Shown piece by piece: positions 1 to 5,760 of a stretch of 5,760 nucleotides of DNA (position 1 is its first letter; every line of letters begins with the position of its first letter). A program made the position numbers and the translations under genes. The notes below the pieces were generated by a model. The model was not told the origin of the DNA, ran no database searches, and saw only the letters and a list, made by a program, of their open reading frames with translations. Source of the stretch: Nitrospinaceae bacterium (GTDB taxonomy: Bacteria > Nitrospinota > Nitrospinia > Nitrospinales > VA-1); assembly GCA_016763735.1 (NCBI GenBank), contig JAESTE010000184.1:1-5760 (forward strand). The letters are read 5' to 3'.

Positions 1-70
1 CATCGGCTTCACCCAGACGGCGCAGGGGAATTTCCTGTTTCGCGCGCTCTGCGGCCTCTGGATTATCCAA
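1..70 (-). pseudogene. Short-chain dehydrogenase/reductase fragment, 5'-truncated
   Basis: Read on the minus strand from 70 down to 2, the sequence encodes LDNPEAAERAKQ followed by EIPLRRLGEAD. This matches the C-terminal third of short-chain dehydrogenases (SDR, FabG-like), where an 'IPLGRLGEPEEIA' segment precedes the last helix and strand. The NAD(P)-binding N-terminus and the catalytic Ser-Tyr-Lys part should lie at higher coordinates, but those positions hold recG on the other strand, so the gene is cut. Its 3' end continues to the left of the window. The piece is about 62% GC (42 of 68 bases), well above the rest of the window. Family assignment rests on about 23 residues and is therefore moderate; the substrate cannot be inferred. 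Confidence 0.55.
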
Positions 71-410
71 ACACGCATCTCACTGCCTGCTCGCTGCCTA
101 CTTCCCCATCTCTGAAGAAGGCAAAGCGAGAATGAAAGCCATGCAAAATTCCCGCGACGGATTTGAAATTGCCGAAGAAGATTTAAAAATAAGAGGCCCG
201 GGTGATTTCATGGGAACCCGTCAGTCAGGGTTACCTGTCCTGAAAATCGCAAACCTGATCCGAGACATCAAAATTCTCGATGTGGCTAGAAAAGAAGCTT
301 TCGCGTTGATAGATCGCGACCCCAATCTCGAAGACCCGGCGAACCAACCTCTAAAAAACACCGTCCACCGGCTACTTGGCAAACACTTGCCTTTAATGGA
401 AATTATCTAA
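69..410 (+). pseudogene. recG: RecG helicase, C-terminal 113 residues only
   Basis: RecG is the ATP-dependent double-strand DNA translocase that remodels stalled forks and Holliday junctions. The open frame from about 69 begins KHASHCLLAAYFPISEEGKA, which fits the part just after helicase motif VI (usually QLRGRVGRG). It continues through DGFEIAEEDLKIRGPGDF and MGTRQSG, the hallmark helical-hairpin/TRG region that couples ATP hydrolysis to DNA translocation, and ends with the usual short C-terminal helices at TAA 408-410. RecG proteins are usually around 700 residues, so roughly the first five sixths, with the wedge domain and motifs I-VI, are absent. The frame upstream of 69 stays open but does not resemble RecG. 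The first ATG, at 132, is internal to the homologous region and is probably not a true start. Identification is firm; whether the truncation is biological or an assembly artefact is not decided. Confidence 0.88.
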
Positions 411-426
411 CCCCACTACCGTGGGG
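411..426 (+). terminator. GC-rich hairpin directly after recG stop
   Basis: CCCCAC (411-416), loop TACC, GTGGGG (421-426) form a perfect six-pair stem one base after the recG TAA. No T-run follows (the next bases are purine-rich), so it is not a classical intrinsic terminator. It could block 3' exonucleases or act as a repeat-type palindrome. Confidence 0.4.
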
Positions 427-447
427 AGGGGGATAGGCCCATTCCCG

Positions 448-475
448 AAAAGCTATAAAAATCGTTGGGCTTTTT
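448..475 (+). terminator. Weak candidate terminator for the recG strand
   Basis: AAAAGC (448-453) pairs with GCTTTT (469-474) across a 15-base loop, and the right arm ends in a run of five T. The T-run is right for an intrinsic terminator on the plus strand, but the stem has only two GC pairs and a long loop, so the call is tentative. Confidence 0.25.
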
Positions 476-525
476 ACAATGAGTATACTAATATTTTTTT
501 TCTGAAAATGGCAAGGACTGGACAA

Positions 526-558
526 CGTAAAAGGCGCAACAATATTTTCAGCCTTACG
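526..558. other. Imperfect stem-loop within the convergent spacer
   Basis: CGTAA (526-530) and GGC (533-535) pair with GCC (551-553) and TTACG (554-558). This leaves an AA bulge and a 15-base AT-rich loop. It lacks a clean T-run on either strand. It is one of several nested inverted repeats in the spacer. Confidence 0.3.
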
Positions 559-575
559 GGAATAGACCTGTTACC

Positions 576-613
576 AGGGGCGGTTCGCCGCTATCCCCTC
601 CCACGGGAGTGGG
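576..613 (-). terminator. Paired hairpins after the LRR gene, one with a TTCG tetraloop
   Basis: Directly after the LRR stop, on the minus strand, comes a hairpin at 613-600 (CCCAC, loop TCCC, GTGGG). Next is a stem at 580-591, GCGG-TTCG-CCGC on the plus strand, which can extend by pairing AGGGG (576-580) with CCCCT (595-599) around a bulge. On the minus strand the small stem's loop reads CGAA. No T-run follows either stem, so Rho-independent termination is not proven; transcript stabilisation or a repeat-element role is equally possible. Confidence 0.4.
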
Positions 614-1186
614 CTATTCGAGGACCAGGTGTTGTAGCTTGGGGAAGGTGTTGCATTCCTTCAATTGCTTTTTACCTTCTTCTCCAAGACCACTGTCAAA
701 CACTTCCAGATATTCAAGGCCAGCCAGTGTGCTACTTTCTGCCAGGGCTTTGGCACCTTCATCACCTATCTGATTTTTTGCCAGATCCAGGGTTTTCAAA
801 TTAACGAGGTTAGTAGAAGAAGCAATTGCCTTAGCTCCCTCAGCCCCAACCCTGTTTTTCCAGAAATTGATAAAACTCAAATAGGAAAAGTTTGCAGAGT
901 TGGCGATAGCTACAGCCCCAGCATCACCCACATCGTTCCGCTCCAAATGCAACTCTTTCAGGTTGGTTATAATGGAGGAGTTCGCAAGAGATTGAATGCC
1001 TTTATCGGTAATTTCGTTTCTTTCAAGATTTAGCAACTCAAGATCAATCAAGTCCGGGCATTTAGCCAGAAAGTCGAGTCCTTCATCACCAATATATTTT
1101 ATACGCAGATCAAGTACGGTTCCATTCTTGGCCAAGTGTTTTTTAACCAGCACATCGATCGGGTCATCATTAAATGGATTGTTCAT
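614..1186 (-). CDS. Leucine-rich-repeat protein, ribonuclease-inhibitor type, 190 residues
   Basis: A predicted soluble protein built almost wholly of leucine-rich repeats of the ribonuclease-inhibitor type, which usually form a curved surface for binding another protein. After a short N-terminal stretch (1-23) there is a degenerate first repeat (about 24-48). Five repeats of exactly 27 residues then start at 49, 76, 103, 130 and 157, followed by a partial sixth at 184-190. Each follows the pattern LxxLxLxxNxIGDEGAKAIA. No signal peptide, membrane segment or enzymatic motif is seen. The ATG at 1186 is preceded by AAGGA about 10 bases upstream, inside the last codons of the aminopeptidase gene, which ends only 5 bp away; the two genes are therefore probably co-transcribed. 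The partner is unknown, and a link to the peptidase is inferred only from the operon. The family call is firm and the specific role is unknown. Confidence 0.88.
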   Translation of the reverse strand: MNNPFNDDPIDVLVKKHLAKNGTVLDLRIKYIGDEGLDFLAKCPDLIDLELLNLERNEITDKGIQSLANSSIITNLKELHLERNDVGDAGAVAIANSANFSYLSFINFWKNRVGAEGAKAIASSTNLVNLKTLDLAKNQIGDEGAKALAESSTLAGLEYLEVFDSGLGEEGKKQLKECNTFPKLQHLVLE

Positions 1187-1191
1187 TTCTA

Positions 1192-3798
1192 TTAAGTCCT
1201 TTTTTTCTTTTTGGATTTCGCTTCGTCCCGGTTTTCCATTAAATCAAATCGGTCACGAAGGGATTTATTTTCCTTGATCAGATCATCGAGATCAGACCGT
1301 ATCAATACCATCTCTTTAGGTTTTTTTGCTGACTCAAAAAGTTCACGAATGGTGTCATCAGCTCGTCTTTTTAATCGCCCATCGGTTTCTCGTGCGGCCA
1401 GCTTTCTTAAAACAGGTATCGCCGTCAAATCTTCAAGCATACCCATAGACTGAATCGCCGCCAGTTTACCGCGAAATGTTGCCGCAGGGGTACCTCTAGT
1501 TTCTGCTGCAATCTTTTTAAATATTTCAATCGCCTCCGGCTTCAAATGTTCGAACCGGTTTGCCAATTTCGCCAGCCCCTGAATAGCAGCAGACCGGCTG
1601 CCCTGAGGCGCACCATATTCCGCACCCTGTATAATTGTTTGCCATGCACTCTCATCTTCAAGATTCGCTAAAGCCCTGAATATTGCTGCTCGGCCCATAT
1701 CATTGTGCGAAGGTCGGTCGAGAAACCGCTCCAAAAATTTTCGACAGTCCTTGGCCTTGATTCTTCCTAACGCTGCGAGTGAGACCGCTTCGACACGATA
1801 AGATGGGTCACCTTCAGCAATCTTTTTCAAGCAACGCGCTACTTTTTCATCACCAGCGAAAGTGGCCAAGGCCTGAATAATGCCCCATCGAATTTTTGCA
1901 TGACTATGATAATTCAATGCCTTGATCAGAACATCGCGGGCAGCATCTCCATTAATTTTTCCCAAAGCTAGCGCTATTCGGTGAGCCACTCCCCAGTCTG
2001 TTTCACTTTTCAAACACTGACCGAGAATCTTAACATTTGCAGTCTTTGTTGCCAATGACTGCGCCGCTTCAATTCGACCTATCGGATCGCTGTCTCTTTT
2101 TAACTGCTCATGCAACATGGATTGTGAAATATCCAGCTTCACCTTCTTAACCGGGCATTCGTAATCAGGATCAAGCCTGAAGTAAAGCGGTTTGCGATTC
2201 AACTTGAAACAGAACTCTTCTTCTTTGCTCTTGATTTCGATGGAGAACTTTTCTGATCCGCGCGAAAAATAGAATTCCAGTTTCAGCGGTAATTTAAAGA
2301 GGAGTTCATCGCCTTTCTTTTCTGCTTTTTGAACCTGCTTGATCGTTACTTCGGCTATTTCTTTGTTCCAGGAATAACTCAATTCCAGACTCGGGTAGCC
2401 CCCGCGATAGATCCACTGGCTCATCCATTCATCGAAATTCTTTCCACTCACCTCCTGCAAACACCGGCTAAGATCAATGGTTTCGACCAAGCCTTTTTCA
2501 TGGCGCTTTAAAAATAATTTCAACGCCTGACGAAACTTGTCCTCACCTATAAGGTTTTTCAAATAATGCAAACGAACAGCACCGCCAGGATAAAGATGAG
2601 CATCAAATAAATCTATTGGCTCCTTATAAATATGAGTGACTATCGGTCGTCGATAACGATTATCTTCACTGAAATAGGTTTCCGCGTCTTCTAGTAGCTG
2701 ATAACGAAATTCTTCTTCGCCTTTCGACTCTCGAGTATAAAGAGCATCGAAATAGGTGGCGAAAGATTCGTGCAACCATGCATGAGACCAATCTTTCGCC
2801 GTAACAATATCTCCAAACCACATATGCGCCGCCTCGTGAGCGACGAGCCCATTCGAGTCCATATCCAGGCGAGCACGGTCATCGTGTAAAGTGAGATCAG
2901 TTTGCGTGGTGACAGTAAAGTTTTCCATTCCTCCAAAAACAAATTCGGGAACGGCAATTTGCGTGTAATGCTTATAAGGATATGCATAGCCGGTGTATTT
3001 GGAAAAAAACTGCATGATTTTCCCGGTATCCTTAAACGAATTTCGGCCTTCTTTTTCTCTGCCCTTTTGCACATACCATTTAATATCGATATCGCCGACC
3101 TTGCTTTTATGCTCCACAAATTCGCCCGCAACTATGGAAAGTAAATAGGTGGAATAAGGAATTTCAAGTTTGTAGTGATAAAAACTTTTTGAAGCTGAAC
3201 TTGTTTTTTTCAAGAGACGACCATTTGACAGACCAAACATTCCTTTAGGAAGATGAAGCTTTACCTCTGTTGTCTGCTTGAAATTGGGCTGATCGAAACA
3301 AGGAAAATAGTATTTGGAGTCTTCGTCTTGTCCTTGTGTCCAAACGGTTTTGAATCGGTTGGGATATTCCTTATCGGGTTTAGTGAAATAGATTCCAGCA
3401 GCTGGCTTGGAAACAGAGTGCCTTAGTTTTACTTTAATAGCCGTTCCCGCTTTTAACGGTTTAGGAAGAAAAACAATTACCTTCTCTCCTGTATTTTCAA
3501 AGGAAACCCGCTTGCCTCTTACTTGTACCTGGTCGATTTCCAGGTTCGCCGCATCCATTGTAATTTCCTGAACACCATTTGCATTCACTAGCAACTCGTA
3601 GGTCGTGCTGCCCCACACCTTCTCTTCTTCCCAGTCAAAATTAAGTTCCAGTAACAGGTGTTTTGGAAGAATCGGTGTATCAGGCGCAAAATGGGCTTTA
3701 GCTCCCTTTTGGGCAAAAGTCGTTCGATCCAGGACTCCCCAGTGATCAGACTCCCCATTAAAAAAATGACATTTGCAATAGCGTGTTGTTCTCATCAA
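1192..3798 (-). CDS. M1-family zinc aminopeptidase with C-terminal HEAT repeats
   Basis: A metallo-aminopeptidase that removes N-terminal residues from peptides. The 868 residues contain an N-terminal beta-sandwich (about 36-235) and the exopeptidase motif GGMEN (289-293). The zinc site HEAAH (321-325) is followed after 18 residues by the third ligand Glu344; Glu322 is the expected general base and Tyr403 (HLYPGG) is the likely transition-state tyrosine. A second beta-sandwich (about 468-555) follows, then a helical HEAT-like repeat region (about 560-815). The C-terminus has a short possible coiled coil (about 835-856) and a lysine-rich tail (KSKKKKRT). No signal peptide is evident, so it is probably cytoplasmic. 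The start is either TTG 3798 or the adjacent ATG 3795; an AAAAGGG ribosome site lies 9 and 12 bases upstream of them, respectively. Residues 1-35 precede the usual family start and contain a CxC pair. All catalytic residues are present, so it should be active. Substrate preference is not readable. Confidence 0.93.
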   Translation of the reverse strand: MMRTTRYCKCHFFNGESDHWGVLDRTTFAQKGAKAHFAPDTPILPKHLLLELNFDWEEEKVWGSTTYELLVNANGVQEITMDAANLEIDQVQVRGKRVSFENTGEKVIVFLPKPLKAGTAIKVKLRHSVSKPAAGIYFTKPDKEYPNRFKTVWTQGQDEDSKYYFPCFDQPNFKQTTEVKLHLPKGMFGLSNGRLLKKTSSASKSFYHYKLEIPYSTYLLSIVAGEFVEHKSKVGDIDIKWYVQKGREKEGRNSFKDTGKIMQFFSKYTGYAYPYKHYTQIAVPEFVFGGMENFTVTTQTDLTLHDDRARLDMDSNGLVAHEAAHMWFGDIVTAKDWSHAWLHESFATYFDALYTRESKGEEEFRYQLLEDAETYFSEDNRYRRPIVTHIYKEPIDLFDAHLYPGGAVRLHYLKNLIGEDKFRQALKLFLKRHEKGLVETIDLSRCLQEVSGKNFDEWMSQWIYRGGYPSLELSYSWNKEIAEVTIKQVQKAEKKGDELLFKLPLKLEFYFSRGSEKFSIEIKSKEEEFCFKLNRKPLYFRLDPDYECPVKKVKLDISQSMLHEQLKRDSDPIGRIEAAQSLATKTANVKILGQCLKSETDWGVAHRIALALGKINGDAARDVLIKALNYHSHAKIRWGIIQALATFAGDEKVARCLKKIAEGDPSYRVEAVSLAALGRIKAKDCRKFLERFLDRPSHNDMGRAAIFRALANLEDESAWQTIIQGAEYGAPQGSRSAAIQGLAKLANRFEHLKPEAIEIFKKIAAETRGTPAATFRGKLAAIQSMGMLEDLTAIPVLRKLAARETDGRLKRRADDTIRELFESAKKPKEMVLIRSDLDDLIKENKSLRDRFDLMENRDEAKSKKKKRT

Positions 3799-3830
3799 TA
3801 CACTCAGCCCTTTTATGAAAAGAAAAAGTC

Positions 3831-3859
3831 ATTCTATAAGCCTGCCCGAGGAATGGCAA
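3831..3859 (-). promoter_or_regulatory. Sigma-70-type promoter for the aminopeptidase-LRR operon
   Basis: On the minus strand, TTGCCA (3859-3854) and TAGAAT (3836-3831) each match the housekeeping consensus at five of six positions, with an ideal 17 bp spacer. Transcription would start near 3824, giving a leader of about 25-30 bases that contains the AAAAGGG ribosome site. No operator-like dyad is obvious around it. Confidence 0.55.
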
Positions 3860-3885
3860 GGTCTATGGGAAAGGTAATTTGGCTT

Positions 3886-3914
3886 TTTACCCCCTTAAAT
3901 TTTTATGAGACAAT
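3886..3914 (+). promoter_or_regulatory. Weak candidate promoter for the DUF58-BatA operon
   Basis: TTTACC (3886-3891) and GACAAT (3909-3914), 17 bp apart, each match the sigma-70 consensus at four of six positions. A promoter must exist in this 125 bp divergent gap unless transcription enters from far upstream. This pair would start RNA only a few bases before ATG 3924, which also lacks a Shine-Dalgarno sequence, so a leaderless message is possible. Alternative hexamers such as TTGGCT at 3879 exist, and the call is tentative. Confidence 0.25.
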
Positions 3915-3923
3915 AGCCCGGTT

Positions 3924-4832
3924 ATGGAAAATACATCATCAAATTTTGATCCGCAGGTTCTTGCCCGTATTTCGGCACTGAAAATCACGGCGACGAACCT
4001 GGTCGATGGGATACTTACAGGCCAACATCGAAGCCGCCATAAAGGGGCAAGCGTAGAGTTTGCCGAATATAAAGATTATTCCCCCGGCGATGAAATCAGA
4101 CATATCGACTGGAAGGTGGCGGGAAAGACAGACAAATACCATGTCAAACAGTTTGAGCAATCCACCAATCTTTAATGCACGATTCTTCTCGATTCCAGCG
4201 GGTCGATGGCCTATCAATCTCCCTTCGAGAATGGAGAATCAAAAATCGACTACGCCTGTAATCTGGTTGCCGCGTTATCCTATTTATTTTTGAAGCAATT
4301 CGATGCGGTCGGGCTGACTTTGTTCAACGATGCGGTCGTTCAACATATACCGCCTCGATCCAAAGCTTCGCATTTGCAGCATATCCTGCATGGGCTTTCA
4401 ACTGTTTCCGCAAAAGGGGTGGCCCAGGTTGAAAATGTTCTCTCCGGGATTGCCGAGCGGCTACAAGGACGCGGAATGTTGATCCTCGTTTCAGATTTTC
4501 TCACCCGCGACCAGGATATTCACAAGAGTTTAAAACTACTCCGGTCCAGAAGGTTGGAAGTCATCCTTTTTCACGTTCTACATCCAGATGAATTGAATTT
4601 ACCTTTTGATGGCGACACGGTTTTCGAATCACTCGAAGACGACCCAACGGTGGGACTCGACCCAATAGATATTCGCGAGGAGTATCAAAAGGCCATACAG
4701 AAACAAATCGATCAGTTGGAAAAATTCAGCAACGGACTGGGTATCGATTATGTGTTTATGGACACCTCTATCCCCTTACAACAGGCATTGAGCTATTACC
4801 TGCTGAAACGAAAAAGTCTAATAAAAATATGA
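3924..4832 (+). pseudogene. DUF58 protein interrupted by one in-frame TAA
   Basis: DUF58 proteins carry a von Willebrand-A-like fold and normally act with MoxR AAA+ ATPases and BatA-type membrane proteins in envelope or protein-assembly processes; the exact reaction is not established. Codons 1-83 contain the signature block HRSRHKG, SVEFAEYKDYSPGDEIRHID and W, then VKQFEQSTNL. Codon 84 is TAA (4173-4175). Translation of the same frame continues without any shift: CTILLDSSGSMAYQ, with the DxSxS metal-site-like motif at Asp90, Ser92 and Ser94, then 200 more intact residues to TGA 4830-4832. Family members typically have Lys or Arg at the broken position, so AAA to TAA is the simplest change. 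The downstream half has an internal ATG at 4206 (Met95), which would omit the metal-site motif and has no obvious ribosome site. The start at 3924 is forced by a TGA at 3906-3908. Total length would be 302 residues, normal for the family. The cause may be a recent mutation, a base-call error or readthrough. Confidence 0.85.
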
Positions 4833-5760
4833 GCCTCAATTTTTCCTCACCCTTTTTTCTATTTGGATTAATGGGAATGTCCATACCCATTCTCATCCAT
4901 TTATTAACACGCCGACAACAAAAGCACGTGCGTTTTTCTGCCGTCTATTTGCTTTCCCAGTCACAAAAGCGATCTATAAAAAAATCCAATCCCAACCGTC
5001 TTCTATTACTCCTTCTTCGTTGTATGGGTATTGCCCTGCTCAGCCTGGCACTGGCCGGTCCATTTTTTTCTTTTGGCGACTCAGAAGCTTTTCGCAGTAA
5101 CGCCCCATCCTCTTATGTTTTCATTGTCGATGACTCCTTCAGTATGAGAAGCCGCATAAAAGAAAAAACTCTTTTTGAATCTGCAATCCGGTTCTTATCG
5201 AATCTTCTAACCAATATTCCTGAAGGAAGCGAATTCAGCCTGGTATTGGCCTCGCATCCGGCACGCACCGATCAGGATTGGATTGGACAAAAAAACAGCT
5301 TTGAAAAGCTAATCCATGGTCTGCAACCTTCTTATCAAACGACAGACATAGGACATGCCATTGAAAAAGCAACCCATCTACTATCCACGGCAAGCAATAA
5401 GAAAAAGAGCCTTATTCTATTAACCGATCTGAATGAAAATGGATGGGACAAAGAAGTTTTTTCGGAAGTTTCAAGCTTGCTTAATACCCCCTTGCAGATT
5501 TTCGATTTTTCCACATTAGCTATGAAAAAAAATCAAGTGTCTGTAGAAAGCGTCGAAACCCGTCAGGAGTTTTTAGCACGCAGCCGCATTTTAAAAATAA
5601 AGACAAAAATAAAGAACCATTCGCAAAGCAACCAACGGCTACCTGCTTCTCTGATTTTCGATAAAAAAATAGAAAAAGAAACTCTCATCGATATCCCGGC
5701 CGGGCAAACCATCACCAAAGAGTTTTCCATTCCCTTGCGTAGCGGAGATTCCATTCGAGG
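4829..5760 (+). CDS. BatA-type membrane-anchored VWA-domain protein, N-terminal part
   Basis: An open frame of 310 codons runs off the right edge of the window. Residues 5-40 match the aerotolerance-regulator (BatA) N-terminal domain, with a membrane segment (about 8-26) followed by LLTRRQQKHVRFSA. A second membrane segment spans about 57-81. A periplasm-facing von Willebrand A domain follows (about 95-235) with a complete metal-ion adhesion site: D101-x-S103-x-S105 (VDDSFSM), Thr171 or Thr172 (TTDIGHAI) and Asp200 (LLTDL). After about 240 a new beta-rich domain begins (SVESVETRQEFLARS), as in longer BatA-like proteins. The ATG at 4829 overlaps the DUF58 stop as ATGA, and only weak ribosome-site similarity precedes it, which suggests translational coupling. 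A premature stop in the DUF58 gene could therefore reduce its expression. Such proteins usually act with MoxR ATPases; specific function is unknown. Confidence 0.88.
   Translation, partial: MSLNFSSPFFLFGLMGMSIPILIHLLTRRQQKHVRFSAVYLLSQSQKRSIKKSNPNRLLLLLLRCMGIALLSLALAGPFFSFGDSEAFRSNAPSSYVFIVDDSFSMRSRIKEKTLFESAIRFLSNLLTNIPEGSEFSLVLASHPARTDQDWIGQKNSFEKLIHGLQPSYQTTDIGHAIEKATHLLSTASNKKKSLILLTDLNENGWDKEVFSEVSSLLNTPLQIFDFSTLAMKKNQVSVESVETRQEFLARSRILKIKTKIKNHSQSNQRLPASLIFDKKIEKETLIDIPAGQTITKEFSIPLRSGDSIR

Larger units (their letters stand above)
411..613. repeat. Non-coding convergent spacer with mirrored terminal palindromes
   Basis: This 203 bp gap between two converging genes holds no supportable gene. 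Its ends are near-perfect inverted repeats: 412-436 and the reverse complement of 591-613 share CCCACT, CCGTGGG, AGGGG and ATAG, differing by one substitution and two extra G. Each copy begins directly after the neighbouring stop codon (TAA 408-410; TAG 616-614 on the minus strand). Each copy also contains its own hairpin, 411-426 and 600-613. The layout resembles a small non-autonomous element with terminal inverted repeats, or two copies of an extragenic palindrome. A CTA triplet occurs near both outer borders but is too short to call a target-site duplication. Confidence 0.6.

Noticed and set aside
484..489. TATACT as a -10 box in the convergent spacer
   Set aside because: The only TTG-like -35 candidate (TTGGGC at 465) is 14 bp or less away, and no gene follows on the plus strand.
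421..804. Plus-strand open frame of 127 codons across the spacer and the LRR gene
   Set aside because: Most of it is antisense to the clear LRR coding region, and its sequence has no recognisable family pattern.
2691..3131. 146-codon minus-strand open frame
   Set aside because: It lies in a different frame wholly inside the aminopeptidase zinc-domain coding region and shows no domain of its own.
3905..3916. Three-codon upstream frame (ATG AGA CAA TAG) before DUF58
   Set aside because: Too short to support as a leader peptide and no ribosome site precedes it.
3939..4217. 92-codon minus-strand open frame opposite DUF58
   Set aside because: It is antisense to strongly conserved DUF58 sequence and lacks a ribosome site or family resemblance.
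4175..4261. ATG overlapping the premature stop (TAATG), suggesting stop-start coupling
   Set aside because: This ATG is in the wrong frame and terminates after fewer than 30 codons, so it does not restore the second half of DUF58.
4060..4293. Plus-strand frame bridging the DUF58 stop codon
   Set aside because: It reads a different frame from DUF58 and gives no homologous protein; the true frame resumes right after the TAA, so no frameshift is needed.
5563..5754. 63-codon minus-strand open frame at the right edge
   Set aside because: It is antisense to the BatA/VWA coding frame, which is supported by domains and metal-site motifs.

Overview
This window looks like a stretch of a Gram-negative-type bacterial chromosome of moderate GC content (mid-40s percent by eye). 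The evidence is a RecG helicase tail, an M1 aminopeptidase with HEAT repeats, and a DUF58 plus BatA/VWA pair. I cannot fix the lineage from sequence alone; the gene set would suit Nitrospinota-like or deltaproteobacterial-like groups, but that is a guess. There are no rRNA or tRNA genes, CRISPR arrays or transposase genes.

Layout. Positions 1 to about 68 carry a GC-rich scrap of a short-chain dehydrogenase on the minus strand. It is joined abruptly to the last 113 codons of recG on the plus strand (about 69-410). Both genes lack their 5' parts, so this is either a real inversion/deletion breakpoint or an assembly or amplification chimera. Positions 411-613 are non-coding and rich in inverted repeats. 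A GC-rich palindromic motif of about 24 bp starts directly after the recG stop, and again, in mirror orientation, directly after the stop of the converging gene.

Positions 614-3798 form a two-gene minus-strand operon: an 868-residue M1 zinc aminopeptidase with C-terminal HEAT repeats, then, 5 bp downstream, a 190-residue leucine-rich-repeat protein with an exact 27-residue period. A good sigma-70-type promoter (TTGCCA, 17 bp, TAGAAT) lies upstream of the peptidase.

From 3924 a divergent plus-strand operon begins. It holds a DUF58 protein broken by a single in-frame TAA at codon 84, with everything else intact, and then, overlapping by ATGA, the first 310 codons of a BatA-type membrane-anchored von Willebrand A protein that runs off the window. 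DUF58 and BatA/VWA proteins usually work with a MoxR AAA+ ATPase, and no moxR gene is visible here.

The most notable points are the two damaged loci (recG/SDR junction and DUF58 nonsense codon), the mirrored palindromes abutting two stop codons, and the peptidase-LRR operon. I found no convincing wholly new system.
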